From NCBI RefSeq assembly GCF_932294415.1, contig NC_065536.1, positions 54,036,354-54,100,353 of the forward strand: a stretch of DNA of 64,000 bases, read 5' to 3'. This document shows, in pieces, positions 11,075 to 22,674 of this stretch (its first letter is position 1; the number at the start of each line of letters is the position of its first letter). The notes under the pieces were generated by a model. The model saw only the letters and a program-made list of their open reading frames with translations. It searched no databases and was not told where the DNA came from. A program made the translations under genes and the position numbers. The stretch is from Quercus robur. Lineage: Eukaryota > Streptophyta > Magnoliopsida > Fagales > Fagaceae.

Positions 11075-12136
11075 TGTAAAGTTGTAATTTACAACTATGT
11101 GTTTTGTTGGCTTTTATTCTGTGCCAAATTCGATTGTAATTTTATTCAATCTTTTATACCCTGTATTTATTGTGGGTTTTAACTGTAAGGGTTATGTGAT
11201 AGAGAGAGTGTAAAGACTCAAGCAATGGAAGACAGAAGAGTTTTCGCGCTCGCGACTAAGCATCCCGCGAAATGATGCATGTGCCCTACACATGACTAGA
11301 ATGCGAAGAGTCAGAAAAAATGGAGACAGCTGTGTTTCTCGAGTAGCTCGCGGGTAAGGCCTTCCCACGAGACACTCGTGAAACAATCTGTTTTGCCAAA
11401 CTGTGCTATCTGATATACACTTTCTGTACCCACACTATATATACCCACATTACCCACAAAAGTTAAGGAGTGCTTTAGAGAGAAAACCCTAGCCACAAAC
11501 CTTGAGAGTTAGAGATTGTTATACCCACAATCCTTTACACAATTACTTGTGGATTTTCCTCAACTCCTACCTCTCTATTTCCATATCATTGAGAGGTTGA
11601 TAGCCCAAACACGTACCACACCCTTTCAGAGTGTCAAGTGAGGTTTTGGTGCTGTTGGGAAGCATTGGAAGAAGCCAAGGTTGGCAGATGCAAAATGGTA
11701 CTTGTTGCGGGATCCAAAGAGCTAGACAAGACACGGTTCCGAGAAGCTTTGTTGGAGTAGGAGCTTGGAAGGCTTAGGTACATCAGGTAGAATAGGATTG
11801 GAGGGTCTCTTGCTAACCCATGTATCTCAACTGATTGTCTAGTAGATCGATTACCGCTTGAAGGGTGGTAAAGAGGTTTTTCGTCGAGTTCTTCGGTTTC
11901 CTCTTCGATAACACATTGGCGTGTTATCTTGTGTTTGCATTCTTCTTCCCTAATTTTTTACCTTTCATTTTATTGCTATGTTATAATGTTTATAGGTTAG
12001 AGTAGCTTGTTTGTTTATCCGATCGCATTTACTCTATTCCGCACTTAGTATTAAGTTAGAGTAAAATCAATCGAGTCATAACTTTAATTTGGGGGTCTAA
12101 ATAGCTCTTATGTTTTCACACATTTTCGAGCATTCA
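11075..12136 (+). repeat. Copia 5' LTR
   Basis: Starts TG and ends CA, and is flanked on the left by ccaaa. Relative to the 3' LTR it has a 9-bp extra piece (TAATTTACA) near 11085. Regions rich in CGCGA motifs occur near 11240-11400. Confidence 0.9.
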
Positions 12137-12155
12137 ATTGGTACCAAAGTAGGTA
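12137..12155 (+). other. Copia primer binding site
   Basis: ATTGGTACCAAAG lies immediately after the LTR end. It resembles the usual Copia PBS complementary to initiator Met-tRNA (TGGTATCAGAGC), with substitutions. Confidence 0.7.
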
Positions 12156-12199
12156 CACTCGTTGTGGTTTAGATACCTGAGTGTGATCCTTGACCCTTT

Positions 12200-14150
12200 G
12201 TGATGGACCGGTCACAATCTCTCAATGCCCCAAAATTCATTAATGGAAGCAACTATGCCTTTTGGAAGGTCCGAATGAGGGCTTTCTTGTGTGCTATAGA
12301 TGAGTCTGTATGGGATTCCGTTGAGAACGGGTATGTTAAACCCACAACAGCCAAGTCCGAATGGGACAAGGCAGCTCTTGCATTAGCTAATGTGAATAGT
12401 AAGGTCATTAATGCTATATTCTGTGGTGTGTCCCCTAATGAGTTTCACAGGATATCGCACGTGGAGATAGCTAAGGAAGCTTGGACAATCCTTAAGACTA
12501 CCTATGAGGGTACCAAGAAAGTTAAGGACATGAAGCTCCAAATGCTTACCACCAAATTTGAAGAGCTTAAGATGGGAGATGATGAGGCTTTCGATTCTTT
12601 CTATGGAAAGCTCAATGAAATTGTAATTGCTAAGCTCAATCTCGGATAGAAGATTGAAGATTCTAAGATGGTGAGAAAGATTTTGAGGTCTTTACCGGAA
12701 AGTTTCCAAGCAAAACTCACAGCTATAGAAGAGAGTAAAGATTTGGATGAGATCAAAATCCAAGAGCTAATTGGATCTCTCCAAACATATGAGCTAGGAC
12801 TGCCTTCTCATAAATCGAGCAAATCTCTAACTTTTAAAACCATCACCGAGAGAATGGACGACTCCATCGAAGAGGATGATGTGGAGAAGGAAGTAGCATT
12901 CCTTGTAAAGAACTTTCGAAAATTTCTAAAGATGAACAACAGTGGAAAGCCTTTCAACAAAGGAAAGTTTTCATCTCCCAAGGGTGATAGGAAGGAATTT
13001 AAGAAGAAAGATGGTAAGGAGTCTCAATCTACTCAAGGAATCACTTGCTTCGAGTGCAATAGACATGGACATTTCAAGAAAGAATGTCCTAATTATTTAA
13101 GAATGAAGGGCAAGGCATATGCCATAACTCTTAATGATTCGGACTCTTCCAATTAAGATTCGAAAGAGAGCTGTGATGGAGAAGGGAATTACTCCGCTTT
13201 TATGACTATTGCTCATGTTGAGTCATCGAAGGACTTGAGTTTGCTCGTGAAAGAGCTTGGGAAGCATAGTGAGGTGGAGTCAATGGGAGTTGTAGAAGAA
13301 TCAGATACTGAAGAAGATGAAAGTTCAACGGGCCTTCAAGAGAACTACAATTCCCTTCTTGAGAAGTGTGGAGAATATGCAATGGTGGCCAAGGCAGTCA
13401 TTAAAAAGATGAAGAAGGCAAAGGAGGACTATAGGAGTCTTCTAGTGCATTATAAGGAGGCCAAGTGTGAAATAGAGACGCTGAATGGTGAGCTAACTGA
13501 AGCTTACACAAAGGTCAAATTCCTTGAGCCTGAAGTGATTCAAGCAAATGCCAAAGTAGAACGAGTCTCCTCTAAGAAGCTTGATGAAGTCCTTTCTCAT
13601 CAAAAACCTTTCTCTGACAAAACCAGATTGGGATATACTAGAGAAAGTAGTTCAGATGTAAATGTATCCAAGGAAGTAAAGTTTGTGAAAGCCAAAGAAC
13701 TGATTGTAGCTGCCACTATTGCTGAGAAAGTAAAGGAAGAGAAGAATAAGAATGTGGCTGACCAACGGGTGTTGATAAAACCTCGTAATCAATCGATGGT
13801 CAAATTTGAAGCTAAAGTGAAATCACTTCCAAAATCACAAAGAGGTCCAAGAATAAGACATTTTCGCTATCATTGTGGACTTGAAGGACACACCAGACCA
13901 AATTGTCATAAGCACGGGATCAAAGGTCAAGAGGGCCAAGAAATGACAAAAGGAATTGGGTTGTTGAACAATCAAGAAGCTAAGATGGTGATTCCAGAGA
14001 GATGGATGTGATGAAGATGATTGATGCATTCACCACCTGTTTGGAAAACTTCAATAGAAGGTTTGAAGGTCACAACACTCGTACCCAATCTTATAAGGAT
14101 ATCACCCCAAACGCACATGACATGTGGGTGAAGAAGGGTACTCATGCATG
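12200..14150 (+). pseudogene. gag: Copia gag polyprotein, decayed
   Basis: One frame starting at ATG 12200 is broken by two in-frame stops (TAG at 12647-12649 in NLG*KIEDSK, TAA at 13154-13156 in DSSN*DSKES) and then by a frameshift near 14000, after which the frame MKMIDAFTTCLENFNRRFE continues to a stop near 14150. The N-terminal part (FINGSNYAFWKVRMRAFLCA; VKDMKLQMLTTKFEEL) is the UBN2/DUF4219-type capsid. A first zinc knuckle, CFECNRHGHFKKEC, is near 13050. A coiled-coil segment covers 13340-13560, and a second CxxxC-x-GHTRxxC-like knuckle (YHCGLEGHTRPNC) is near 13875. Gag packages the RNA into cytoplasmic virus-like particles. The paired knuckles and long spacer are typical of the SIRE/Maximus lineage. 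Confidence 0.85.
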
Positions 14151-16401
14151 ATCACCTCCTATATCCATGCATTAATACTTCCAATGTTTAGGATCATAGT
14201 TTCATGCATCATATCATGCACTGCTTCCGGTTTTTAGCATGTTTCTTTTACAAGTTTTGTTTTATACTTGTCTTTGTTAATCTTACTTTTCTTGTTCTGT
14301 TTTTGAGTGTGTTCAAAAATTCAAAAACCCATAAAAATTGAAAAATCTTCAAAAAGTTTGATCACTTGTGTTGTGTGTATCACATGTGAGTTTGGCCTAA
14401 TACCTTCGTACTAATGGCGTAGTGCATTTACAAGCTTAGCTTGTTATGTATGCACATATATCTGTATGGGAAAAATCTTGAAAACTATGGGTGACTGTTG
14501 TAAATAGATCTTCAAGCTTGTCATGAATGATTGGTCAACTGTCTTGATGGTCTTGATACTTGCATAGACTTGTTCCTATATATCTTCCCACCTTTACTTT
14601 TATGTTTTTGTAAAAGAGCTCACCAAATGTAAATCTCAAAATGAAAAGAGATTATGAGCTGCAAAAGCCTGTCGCACATACTAGTATTTGACTAGGAAAA
14701 AGGGAAAGCGACTCTTGTATTGAAATATATGGTGCTCAAAAAGCCAAAGGCTACCTCTCAATGTTGAAAAATCAAAAATTTCAAGCATCAATCTCAAAAA
14801 AAGATGTATTATCCAAAAAGGATCAGATGTTATGATTTATGCAGAAGCCAAATGAAAAACTTCTGAGTTTTGTAATCATTCTCTTGTGGGAAGTCATATA
14901 TGCTCACTTTTATAATTGAGATAGTCCTCTTGACTGAGTACCAGTTGTATATGACTTGATTGAATTAATCATTAAAACTTCACTCTGGCCTAAGAACTAT
15001 TCCAAATTTGATACTCACCCACAGCACACAAGATTTTGATTCAATTAATGCTTATCTCATTTGTGTGATTGTACATGTTCAAATGTGATGTGTATGCTCG
15101 ATTACTTATTGATCAAACCCAAAAATATTTTTGAATGTTTTATATGTTTTTTAAAGTGATTTTATACTTTCGTGCTTTTAGTTTTTGTTCAAAATGCTTT
15201 TTTGTGTTTTTCCTCAAAAACTAGTTCAAAGGCTATTTCGCGAGAAGCTCGCGACTCAGAGCTTCCCGCGAAATGTGCTTAAGGGAAATTACAGTCACAT
15301 TTTCATACAGTGAGTCTCACTACTGCCTCGTGAGTATTTTGCGACTAAACTCTTCTCACAAAATGTTTTTTGGCAAAAACTGGAAAATTTTCATTTCATA
15401 CCAAGGCTATCGTAGCTGTCTTATGACTATTTCGTGACTAAATGCTTCTCGCGAAAGCCTCAGTGTGTCTCGCGACTAATACCGCGACTGTCTAACCCAA
15501 GAAAAACACGTGTTTTTAGTTTTTATATAGCAAATGAGACAGTTTTTCAAACACTTTGTTTTCCCTCGCACTACCTCTCTCGAACCCCTCTCAACCCAAA
15601 ATCAATTTTCTCTCAACCCCATCATTTTCAAGCAAAAATCTTTGCAAAATCACTTCAAGGTATGTTTTAATAAACATTGTTTCCATTTTTGTCTTAGATT
15701 ACGCAGATTTTAGCTTAGGGTTTTGAAATTTGAGGATTTTCGAAGAAGGGGTTGGGGTTCTTATTTTTGTGCAAATTTTTTCAAAAATTTTCATTGGGTT
15801 GAGTCCCATTTGCTATGTTTTTATCTATGTTGGCCACATGAGGCATTCTAATCATGTTTTGAGGCAAATTCCATCATGTTCATGCATTGTTCATCGATGT
15901 AAGTGCACTAGTGCATGTTAGGTGTTTGTCAAAATGTCCAAGTGACATTTTTGAATTGTTTGGACTCAAATGAGTTTCAATGTTTGGGTCTACCCTTGAT
16001 TGACCATGATAGACATGTTTTGATCATTGGGTGTGTGTTTTACACACTTTGCCCACTTTTGTGCCTCTATGCCATGCCATGCACACATTAGGCATCCTCT
16101 AGGCACACCCTATGCACCTCATACTGCACTCACTTGCATCAGCACATGCACAACACATGCACAACACATGCACAACACATGCACACACATGAACAATCTC
16201 TTATTTTCATGCATTGTGTTTATGTTTACATGTTTTAACACTTATAGCATGCTATTTAAGTTTGTTTGCTCTGTTTTGAGTTGGCTAAACTCTGTTTTAA
16301 GCTGCTTCACTTATGATTTAAACTAACTTGAATTAATCATGTTTTTGTGTTCTATTTTGTGCTTGTGCACATGCTTCTTTTCTGTTTTATATTCCCTTAT
16401 G
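14151..16401 (+). other. Copia internal non-coding stretch in place of pol
   Basis: No reverse transcriptase, integrase or protease motif is visible in any frame. The sequence contains CGCGA-rich stretches (15235-15490) resembling those in the LTRs and a CA-rich simple repeat (16140-16190, ACACATGCACA units). The short open frames here are low-complexity by-products. Pol should lie between gag and the following ORF, so this interval marks its deletion. Confidence 0.6.
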
Positions 16402-17373
16402 CAGATGTCTCCTACCAAACATTCAGCTTCCAAGAAACCAACCTCAAAACCTGCACGCATAGATTCTGACAACTTTAAGTCTGTGGAGGCAGACTTGAAG
16501 TATAATGACTGCTACAAAAGAGCAACCATTATCATGGAAAGGGTTGTTAAGTTGGAAACCCTTGAGGAGACCTTCATTCCTGAAGTGTTCAATGAAAGGA
16601 CATGGACAAAACTGCTGAATCCAGTTGGAGTAGTGTATTCAGAGATTATCAGAGAGTTTTTCTTAAATGCTAGTATGGAAGGGGATCGTATTGACTGCTA
16701 GGTGAGACACAAAGAGTTTGTCATCACTAGGGAAAGCATTCAGGAGTTCTTGGAAATTCATCCTCCCTCACAGCCAATCACAGTCCAATATGAGGATCGC
16801 TTGGACTCTATTACGGAGATGGTGTTGACTCTTGATGGTACACTTAAGAAGAACTCCATGAACACAATTCCATTCAGTCCGAAGATGAGGACTCTTGCTT
16901 ATGTGAAGATCCACAACTTGTATCAGGTCACCAACCTAACGACATTGTCAGCTCCAAGGATAATCTTCTTGTATGATCTCTTTACTCACAAGGATATTGA
17001 TATATGTGGACACATTTTCCATCTGTTGAAGAAGAGCATTGCGAAACAGAAATCCAGGACTATCATGCCTTTCCCCACTCTCATTATGGGCCTAATTGCA
17101 AAGGCAAGGCTCAAACTTCCGAGTGGCCTCACAGTGGTTCAGAGGGACTATCCTATTGGTGCACACATAGTAACTAGGAGCACAACTCACATCAAAGGTT
17201 CCAAAACAGGTGTGCATACTATACCACGGGATCGTGTTGAGGAGGAGGGTGGTGACACAGAGGAGGAGATTGATAGATTTACCTCTGCACCAGAGACTTC
17301 AGCACAGCCATCCTCTTCAGCACCTACACGAGGACTCGACAGACTCGATCGCCTTCTAGCCAAAGTAGAGTAG
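16402..17373 (+). pseudogene. Copia env-position ORF (plant transposon-protein-like), decayed
   Basis: From MSPTKHSASKKPTSKPARID a frame runs to LDRLDRLLAKVE with one internal TAG at 16699-16701 (RIDC*VRHKEF), plausibly TGG>TAG. After 17373 the same frame continues with more stops to about 17520 (QITALSSQINDLS). The middle resembles the plant transposon-protein domain found in the third ORF of several SIRE/Maximus and Gypsy elements: EVFNERTWTKLLNPVGVVY, VRHKEFVITRESIQEFLEI. The C-terminal part is acidic and Ser/Thr-rich. Its role in the family is unknown; the 3' position gave rise to the label env-like, but I see no convincing membrane anchor here. Confidence 0.55.
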
Positions 17374-18237
17374 ATGTACACTATGCTAGACTTCCATGTG
17401 CAGCACACAGCAGACTAGTTTGCTTATGTCCATGGTCAGATCACTGCCTTATCCTCTCAAATCAATGATTTGTCCGTTGACCGAGGTTCAGATTCAGAGT
17501 CCGACCAGTTCTAGCCCTTTGGCCATTCTGGTCAAAAAGAGGGAGAAAATTTTAAGGGGGAGCATAGCTTAGACCTAGAAACATTGGTTCAGTACATTGG
17601 TTCATTACAGGCGGTTTAGCTTTATGTTTTGGTTTAAACTATTTCAGCATTTATAACTCTTGGATAGTTGTATTTACTGCTTTTGTTTAAAGCTTTAGTA
17701 CATTGTTCTTAATTTCGGCTCATATTCAGTAGTTGTGTTTATCTCAATGCTTTATAGCATTTCTTTTGTACTTTTAAGATATTGTTAATATGTCTTAAGT
17801 ACTTCACACTTGTACCCTAGTAGGATCTTGTATCCTAAATGCATATACTTCATGTATTTTGCATTGGTTGTGTGTTGGACATGCAATTGATCCTTGTGAA
17901 TGATCTTCATTGCATTGCATGTCCGGATGAGCATTTACCTGTTAAATTTTCATTGTAGTCATTCTTTAATAACTGTTCTTATATGATCAAGATATGCTTA
18001 CATGTTTATATTGTGTTTACAAACTTGATCGCATTTTACTTGCTCATATATGTACCATGTATTCAACTTGTCATAAGCTTAATTAGAGTTTTGTTTGTGT
18101 GCAAGTGCTTTAGGTTACAGGTATATATGTACAAGTACTTCACAGCTTCTAGATTAGATGTGAGTGAGTTGTGCCACTGTTCCCAAACTCATGTTTAAGT
18201 CTAGAGTATGTTTTTAGGGGTTTTGTCACGGAATAGC

Positions 18238-18250
18238 CAAAAGGGGAGAT
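18238..18250 (+). other. Copia polypurine tract
   Basis: AAAAGGGGAGAT lies directly before the 3' LTR start TGTAAAGTTG, the correct site for plus-strand priming. Confidence 0.75.
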
Positions 18251-19314
18251 TGTAAAGTTGACTATGTGTTTTGTTGGCTTTTATTCCGTGCCAAATTTGA
18301 TTGTAATTTTATTCAATCTTTCATACCCTGTATTTATTGTGGGTTTTAACTGTAAGGGTTGTGTGATAAAGAGAGAGAGAGTGTGAAGACTCAAGCAATT
18401 GAAGATAAAAGAGTTTTTGCGGGTAGCTCGTGACTAAGCATCCCGCGAAATGATGCATGTGCCCTGCACATGACTGGAATGCGAAGAGTAAGGACAGATG
18501 GAGATAGCTATGTTTCGCGAGTAGCTCTTGGTTAAGGCCTTCCCGCAAGACACTCGTGAAACGTTCTATTTTGCTAGACTATGCTATCTGATACACACTT
18601 TCTGTACCCACACTGTATATACCCACATTACCCACAAAAGTTGATGAGTGCTTTAGAGAGAAAACCCTAGCCACAAACCTTGAGAGTTAGAGATTGTTAT
18701 ACCCATGATCCTCTACACAATTGCTTGTGAATTTTCCTCAACTCCTACCTCTCCAATTCCATATCATTGAAAGGTTGATAGTCCAAACACTTACCACACC
18801 CTTTCAAAGTGTCAAATGAGGTTTTGGTGCTGCTGGGAAGCATTGGAAGAAGCCAAGGATGGCAGATGCAACACGGTGCTTGTTGCGGGATCCGGAGAGC
18901 TAGACAAGACTAGATTCTGAGAAGCTTTGTTGGAGTAGGAGCTTGGAGGGCTTAGGTACATCGGGTAGATTAGGCATGGAGGGTCTCTTGCTAACCCATG
19001 TATCCCAACTGATTGTCTAGTGAATCAATTACCGCTTGGAGGGCAACGAAGAGGTTTTTCGCTGAGTTCTTCAGTTTCCTCTTCAATAACACATCGACGT
19101 ATTATCCTGTGTTGGCATTCTTCTTCCCTACTCTTTTACCTTTCACTTTACTGCTGTGTTATAATGTTTACAGGTTAGAGTAGCTTGTTTGCTTATCCGC
19201 TTGCATTTACTCTATTCCGTACTTAGTATTAAGTTAGAGTAAAATCAATCGAACCGTAACTTTAATTTGGGGGTCTAAATAGTTTTTGTGTTTTCGCATA
19301 TTTTCGAGCATTCA
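18251..19314 (+). repeat. Copia 3' LTR
   Basis: It aligns along its whole length with 11075-12136, with scattered substitutions and small indels (for example a longer GA run near 18372). It ends CATTCA and is followed by the target duplicate ccaaa. Confidence 0.9.
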
Positions 19315-20879
19315 CCAAACAATACAAAAATTTGGATAATCTGTGGAAGATGCTCTAATGGATAGCTGGATTTTTAAGTTTTGAACCATGGTTGAGTTAC
19401 CTTTTCGCCCCCTCTTAGAATATACTGTTTCTGGAACCTTTGATTCTATTTTCCCTTTTTTTTTTTTAATCTATAGTTTTATTATTATTATTATTATAAA
19501 TTTTGAATTACATAGGTTTGATTTTAATAAATTCTTATCATTATTATTATTTTTTATTTGATTCTATTTTCCCCCTTTTTAAAATTATTTTTTAATCTAT
19601 AGTTTTACTATTAGTATTATTATTATTTTTCATTTGGTTGCATGGAAAAGAAAGAAAGAAAAGAGAAAAAAGAAGGGAGATGAAGGGAAAAGAAGGGGAA
19701 AGAAATTACTTCAAAGAGAAAACTTTAAAAAAAAATTAATTAATTAATTTTAAAAACTTGAGAAATGTGACGTGCACAATATTTTATAACACTTTTGCAA
19801 TAAATTCTACGTGCTAAGTTAATATTGATTGCTTCTCAAAAAAGAAGAAGAAGAAGTTAATATTGATTATTATTAGGCAAAAATATCATTTTAGTGGTGG
19901 GTTTAAATTAGAACCATAACACTTAGGATTTGTGGTAAAGTGTTGTGAATGTAACACTTTTAAAAAAAAAAATTATTTTATTTTTGTAAATTATAAATTA
20001 ATAATTAATTACAAGGATATAAAAGTAAATTTAAAAAGTCAAAATCTCCACATTTCTTTTATCTCCTTTTATTTTTTAAACCAAACAAAGGAAAATGGAA
20101 CATGTCTTCCATTCTCTCTCCTTCCATCCAACAAAACAAATAAGTGTGATAGATCTAATTTGAATGGATCAGTGGATTATTGAAATGTTGGAGACATATA
20201 ATTTTTAATTATTAAAATTCATTCTTCAAATACTCAAGGGTAAAATAATAATTTCATGTAGGTGGAAAATTCTAGAATTGACAACCAAAAAAAAAAAAAA
20301 AAAAACCATATGAGGTCATTATTAAAATTAAGGGTAAAATAGTCTTGTTCTAGAGTTGAAGTAATACAAAATGATACTCTTCTATAAAAAAAAAAAAAAC
20401 ATTTTTTATTGCTCAAGAGTGTAGTTAGTAAAAATATGTTATGCTTTTGATATCTAATGGAATGGAGCTGATTGTATATCTAATGGAATTGCAATATAAT
20501 GAGTTTTATAAGTGGGTTGTAGTTTTTTTTTACCAATAATAATAAAAAGGAAATTAAAAGTACCTTTTACCTTTGAGGGATTGTGAATTTCTTGATGATA
20601 TTACAATATCTTGAAACAAATATTTGGGGGAAAAAGTTTATATATGAAGAACAACTATTAGTTGTTAGGACTATAAATGATATATTGGTATTAATGATGT
20701 TTAATACTTTATTATTGATCAATCATTTGCTTTATTTATATTTCTTAAAAATTATATTTCAATTTAATCAAATCGTACCACAATCTCATTATATACATAT
20801 ATTTAAAAGGCTTATAATTATTAACTTAACCAAAACTTTCCTTCTCAAAAAAAAAAAAAAAAAAAAAAAACCTTAACCA
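19315..20879. other. AT-rich, gene-free stretch with a MITE
   Basis: No gene seen. Holds a direct duplication (19441-19500 and 19559-19630, sharing AATCTATAGTTTTA) with TTA microsatellites. A MITE-like inverted repeat at about 19765-19965 (CAATATTTTATAACACTTTT on the left against AAGTGTTGTGAATG on the right) resembles the one at 34352-34512. T/A tracts fill the rest. Confidence 0.45.
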
Positions 20880-21942
20880 AAACTTAACGTGGTTTATCAA
20901 AATATTTGAATTTGGTAAGTGACCCAAAATAATAATAAAGCATATACTTTTGTAGCTAATCACATCTAGTAAAATAATAATGCATGCATATATTGAAAGA
21001 TAGTTTATGTATATGTAAGGTGTAAAAGAAGACTTGTGGGAAGCATAGTTGTTGGGTAAATTTAGAAGCATAATAGATTTAAGTGTTGGGTTGGGTTGGT
21101 TAAATTCTAGACATGTTTACTACTATCATGTAAAATATATACAACCAAGACTTCAATATTAGTGATCCCACACCAAATCATATTTTAGAGCCTATAAATT
21201 TGAAGTACATTTAAAACAAACCTTTTCATTTGACTGATGGTGATAACATGCTTGTGTGACCACACTTTTTAGGCATCCCAAAACTTCAAACGTGCTAGAA
21301 TGAACCAACCACAAGAAGAAAATAAATAAAATCTAAAGCATTAGAATGATATAGCTTTTGACCAAATAATTAAACTTTTAATTTCACGTATGTAAGCGAT
21401 ACATACCTGTCCACCATTCTTACGATAGCAATGGAAGCCTCATCTTTGAGATAAATAGTAGATGCAATGCTCATAAAAGCTACCTAAAAATGTTGAAGGA
21501 TCAATAAAGAGTAAGTGAGTAATCTAAATGCATGAGCATGATGCGTTTTTGGTTAGAGGGAGGGGGTGGGGATGCGCTCTTTTGATCACAACAACGAAAC
21601 TTTATAAATAATTATCTCAATAAAATAGGGGGTAAGAATTCTACCTATAATCAATATTAGAATGATATCTGGTAGTTTCAAATTTAATAAAAGTCTAGAT
21701 AATATTCATAAAGAATGATACAGATTAAAACCCTTCAAAAATACATATTGAAAATCATAGTGAATACCAATACCAAACCAACCCTCAAAAAACACATAGC
21801 TACCATAAAATTTTTCAAAAATACGAATGCCCTAAAGTTAATACCATACAAAGAATAAGAAAATTAGTTATAACAAAAATGTTAATTCAAGAACTTGGGT
21901 TAAAATGAAGAATTAAGAAAAAATAAAAAGAAAAGAGAGGGG

Positions 21943-21979
<37 letters not shown>

Positions 21980-22674
21980 AGACTACTTACCTACGAAGAT
22001 CAAACCAACCCAAACAAAATAAAAAAACAAATAAAAAGTAACATAAATGGGAAAAATTATATTGTAGCATTGAAAAGAAAGAAATATAAAATAACATAAC
22101 CTTATTAAAAAGAAAAGGAATAATTTTTTACTGTATAGTTTGGTGACTTTGAACTTGAAAGTTGAAAGCTAGAAAGTGTTACGGAGAAGAAAACTGATAG
22201 GAGGAAGTCTAATATGTGTGGTGTGCAATGTTTTTTTTTAGAAGAAGTGTGGGGTGCAATGTGAGCAAAGAGATAGTGTCTTGATTGAATGAGATAAAAT
22301 AAATTAGAGAAAATAATTTATCTTAAAAACATGTGTTATAGATAATCAAAAGCAAAAAAATTATGATACTTCAAACGTTATTGATTTTAGGATAAGGAAA
22401 AAGGTGTGGAAAAATTTTTGATAACAACAATTAAATATTTTTATTTATCTATAAAAAAGTTCCAATTAAATTTATATTGATAATCCTAAAAAAAATATCT
22501 TACTAAGTAATATGATGAGTCCAAAATTATTTATCAAATTATGACTTTTATTTTTTTCATAAGAAAAATAAAAGTTGATACAAAGAAAACGTAAGTCACA
22601 TGTTTTGTTAAAACATAACTTTTAAGTCCAACTTTTATTATACAGTATATAATATATAATATGATATGATATGA
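20880..22674 (-). mobile_element. Helitron-like element, copy D (3' end not identified)
   Basis: The minus strand starts at 22674 with TCATATCATATCATAT after host A, identical to copy C, then TATAATAAAAGTTGGAC. Bases 20925-21000 match copy B at about 2570-2640, and 21400-21500 match 2680-2770. No CTRR end with hairpin was found towards 20880, so the left border is only where similarity fades. A long A-tract occupies 21943-21979. No ORF is present. Confidence 0.45.

Larger units (their letters stand above)
11075..19314 (+). mobile_element. Copia LTR retrotransposon (SIRE/Maximus-like), pol-less
   Basis: Two LTRs of about 1.06 kb (11075-12136 and 18251-19314) start TGTAAAGTTG and end GAGCATTCA, and the 5-bp target duplication ccaaa is perfect (11070-11074 and 19315-19319). 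A PBS follows the 5' LTR and a purine tract precedes the 3' LTR. Inside are gag (12200-14150) and a second ORF region (16402-17520). I could find no protease, integrase, reverse transcriptase or RNase H: the 14150-16400 interval has no open frame with such motifs. The gag with two zinc knuckles and the tail DITPNAHDMWVKKGTHA match the SIRE/Maximus lineage. It must have moved with enzymes from a related element. Confidence 0.9.

Noticed and set aside
16027-16326. 99-codon His/Cys-rich ORF in the Copia
   Set aside because: Product of CACATG simple repeats; no conserved motif and no expected gene there.
20583-20876. 97-codon ORF ending in poly-Lys
   Set aside because: AT-rich random frame running into an A-tract.
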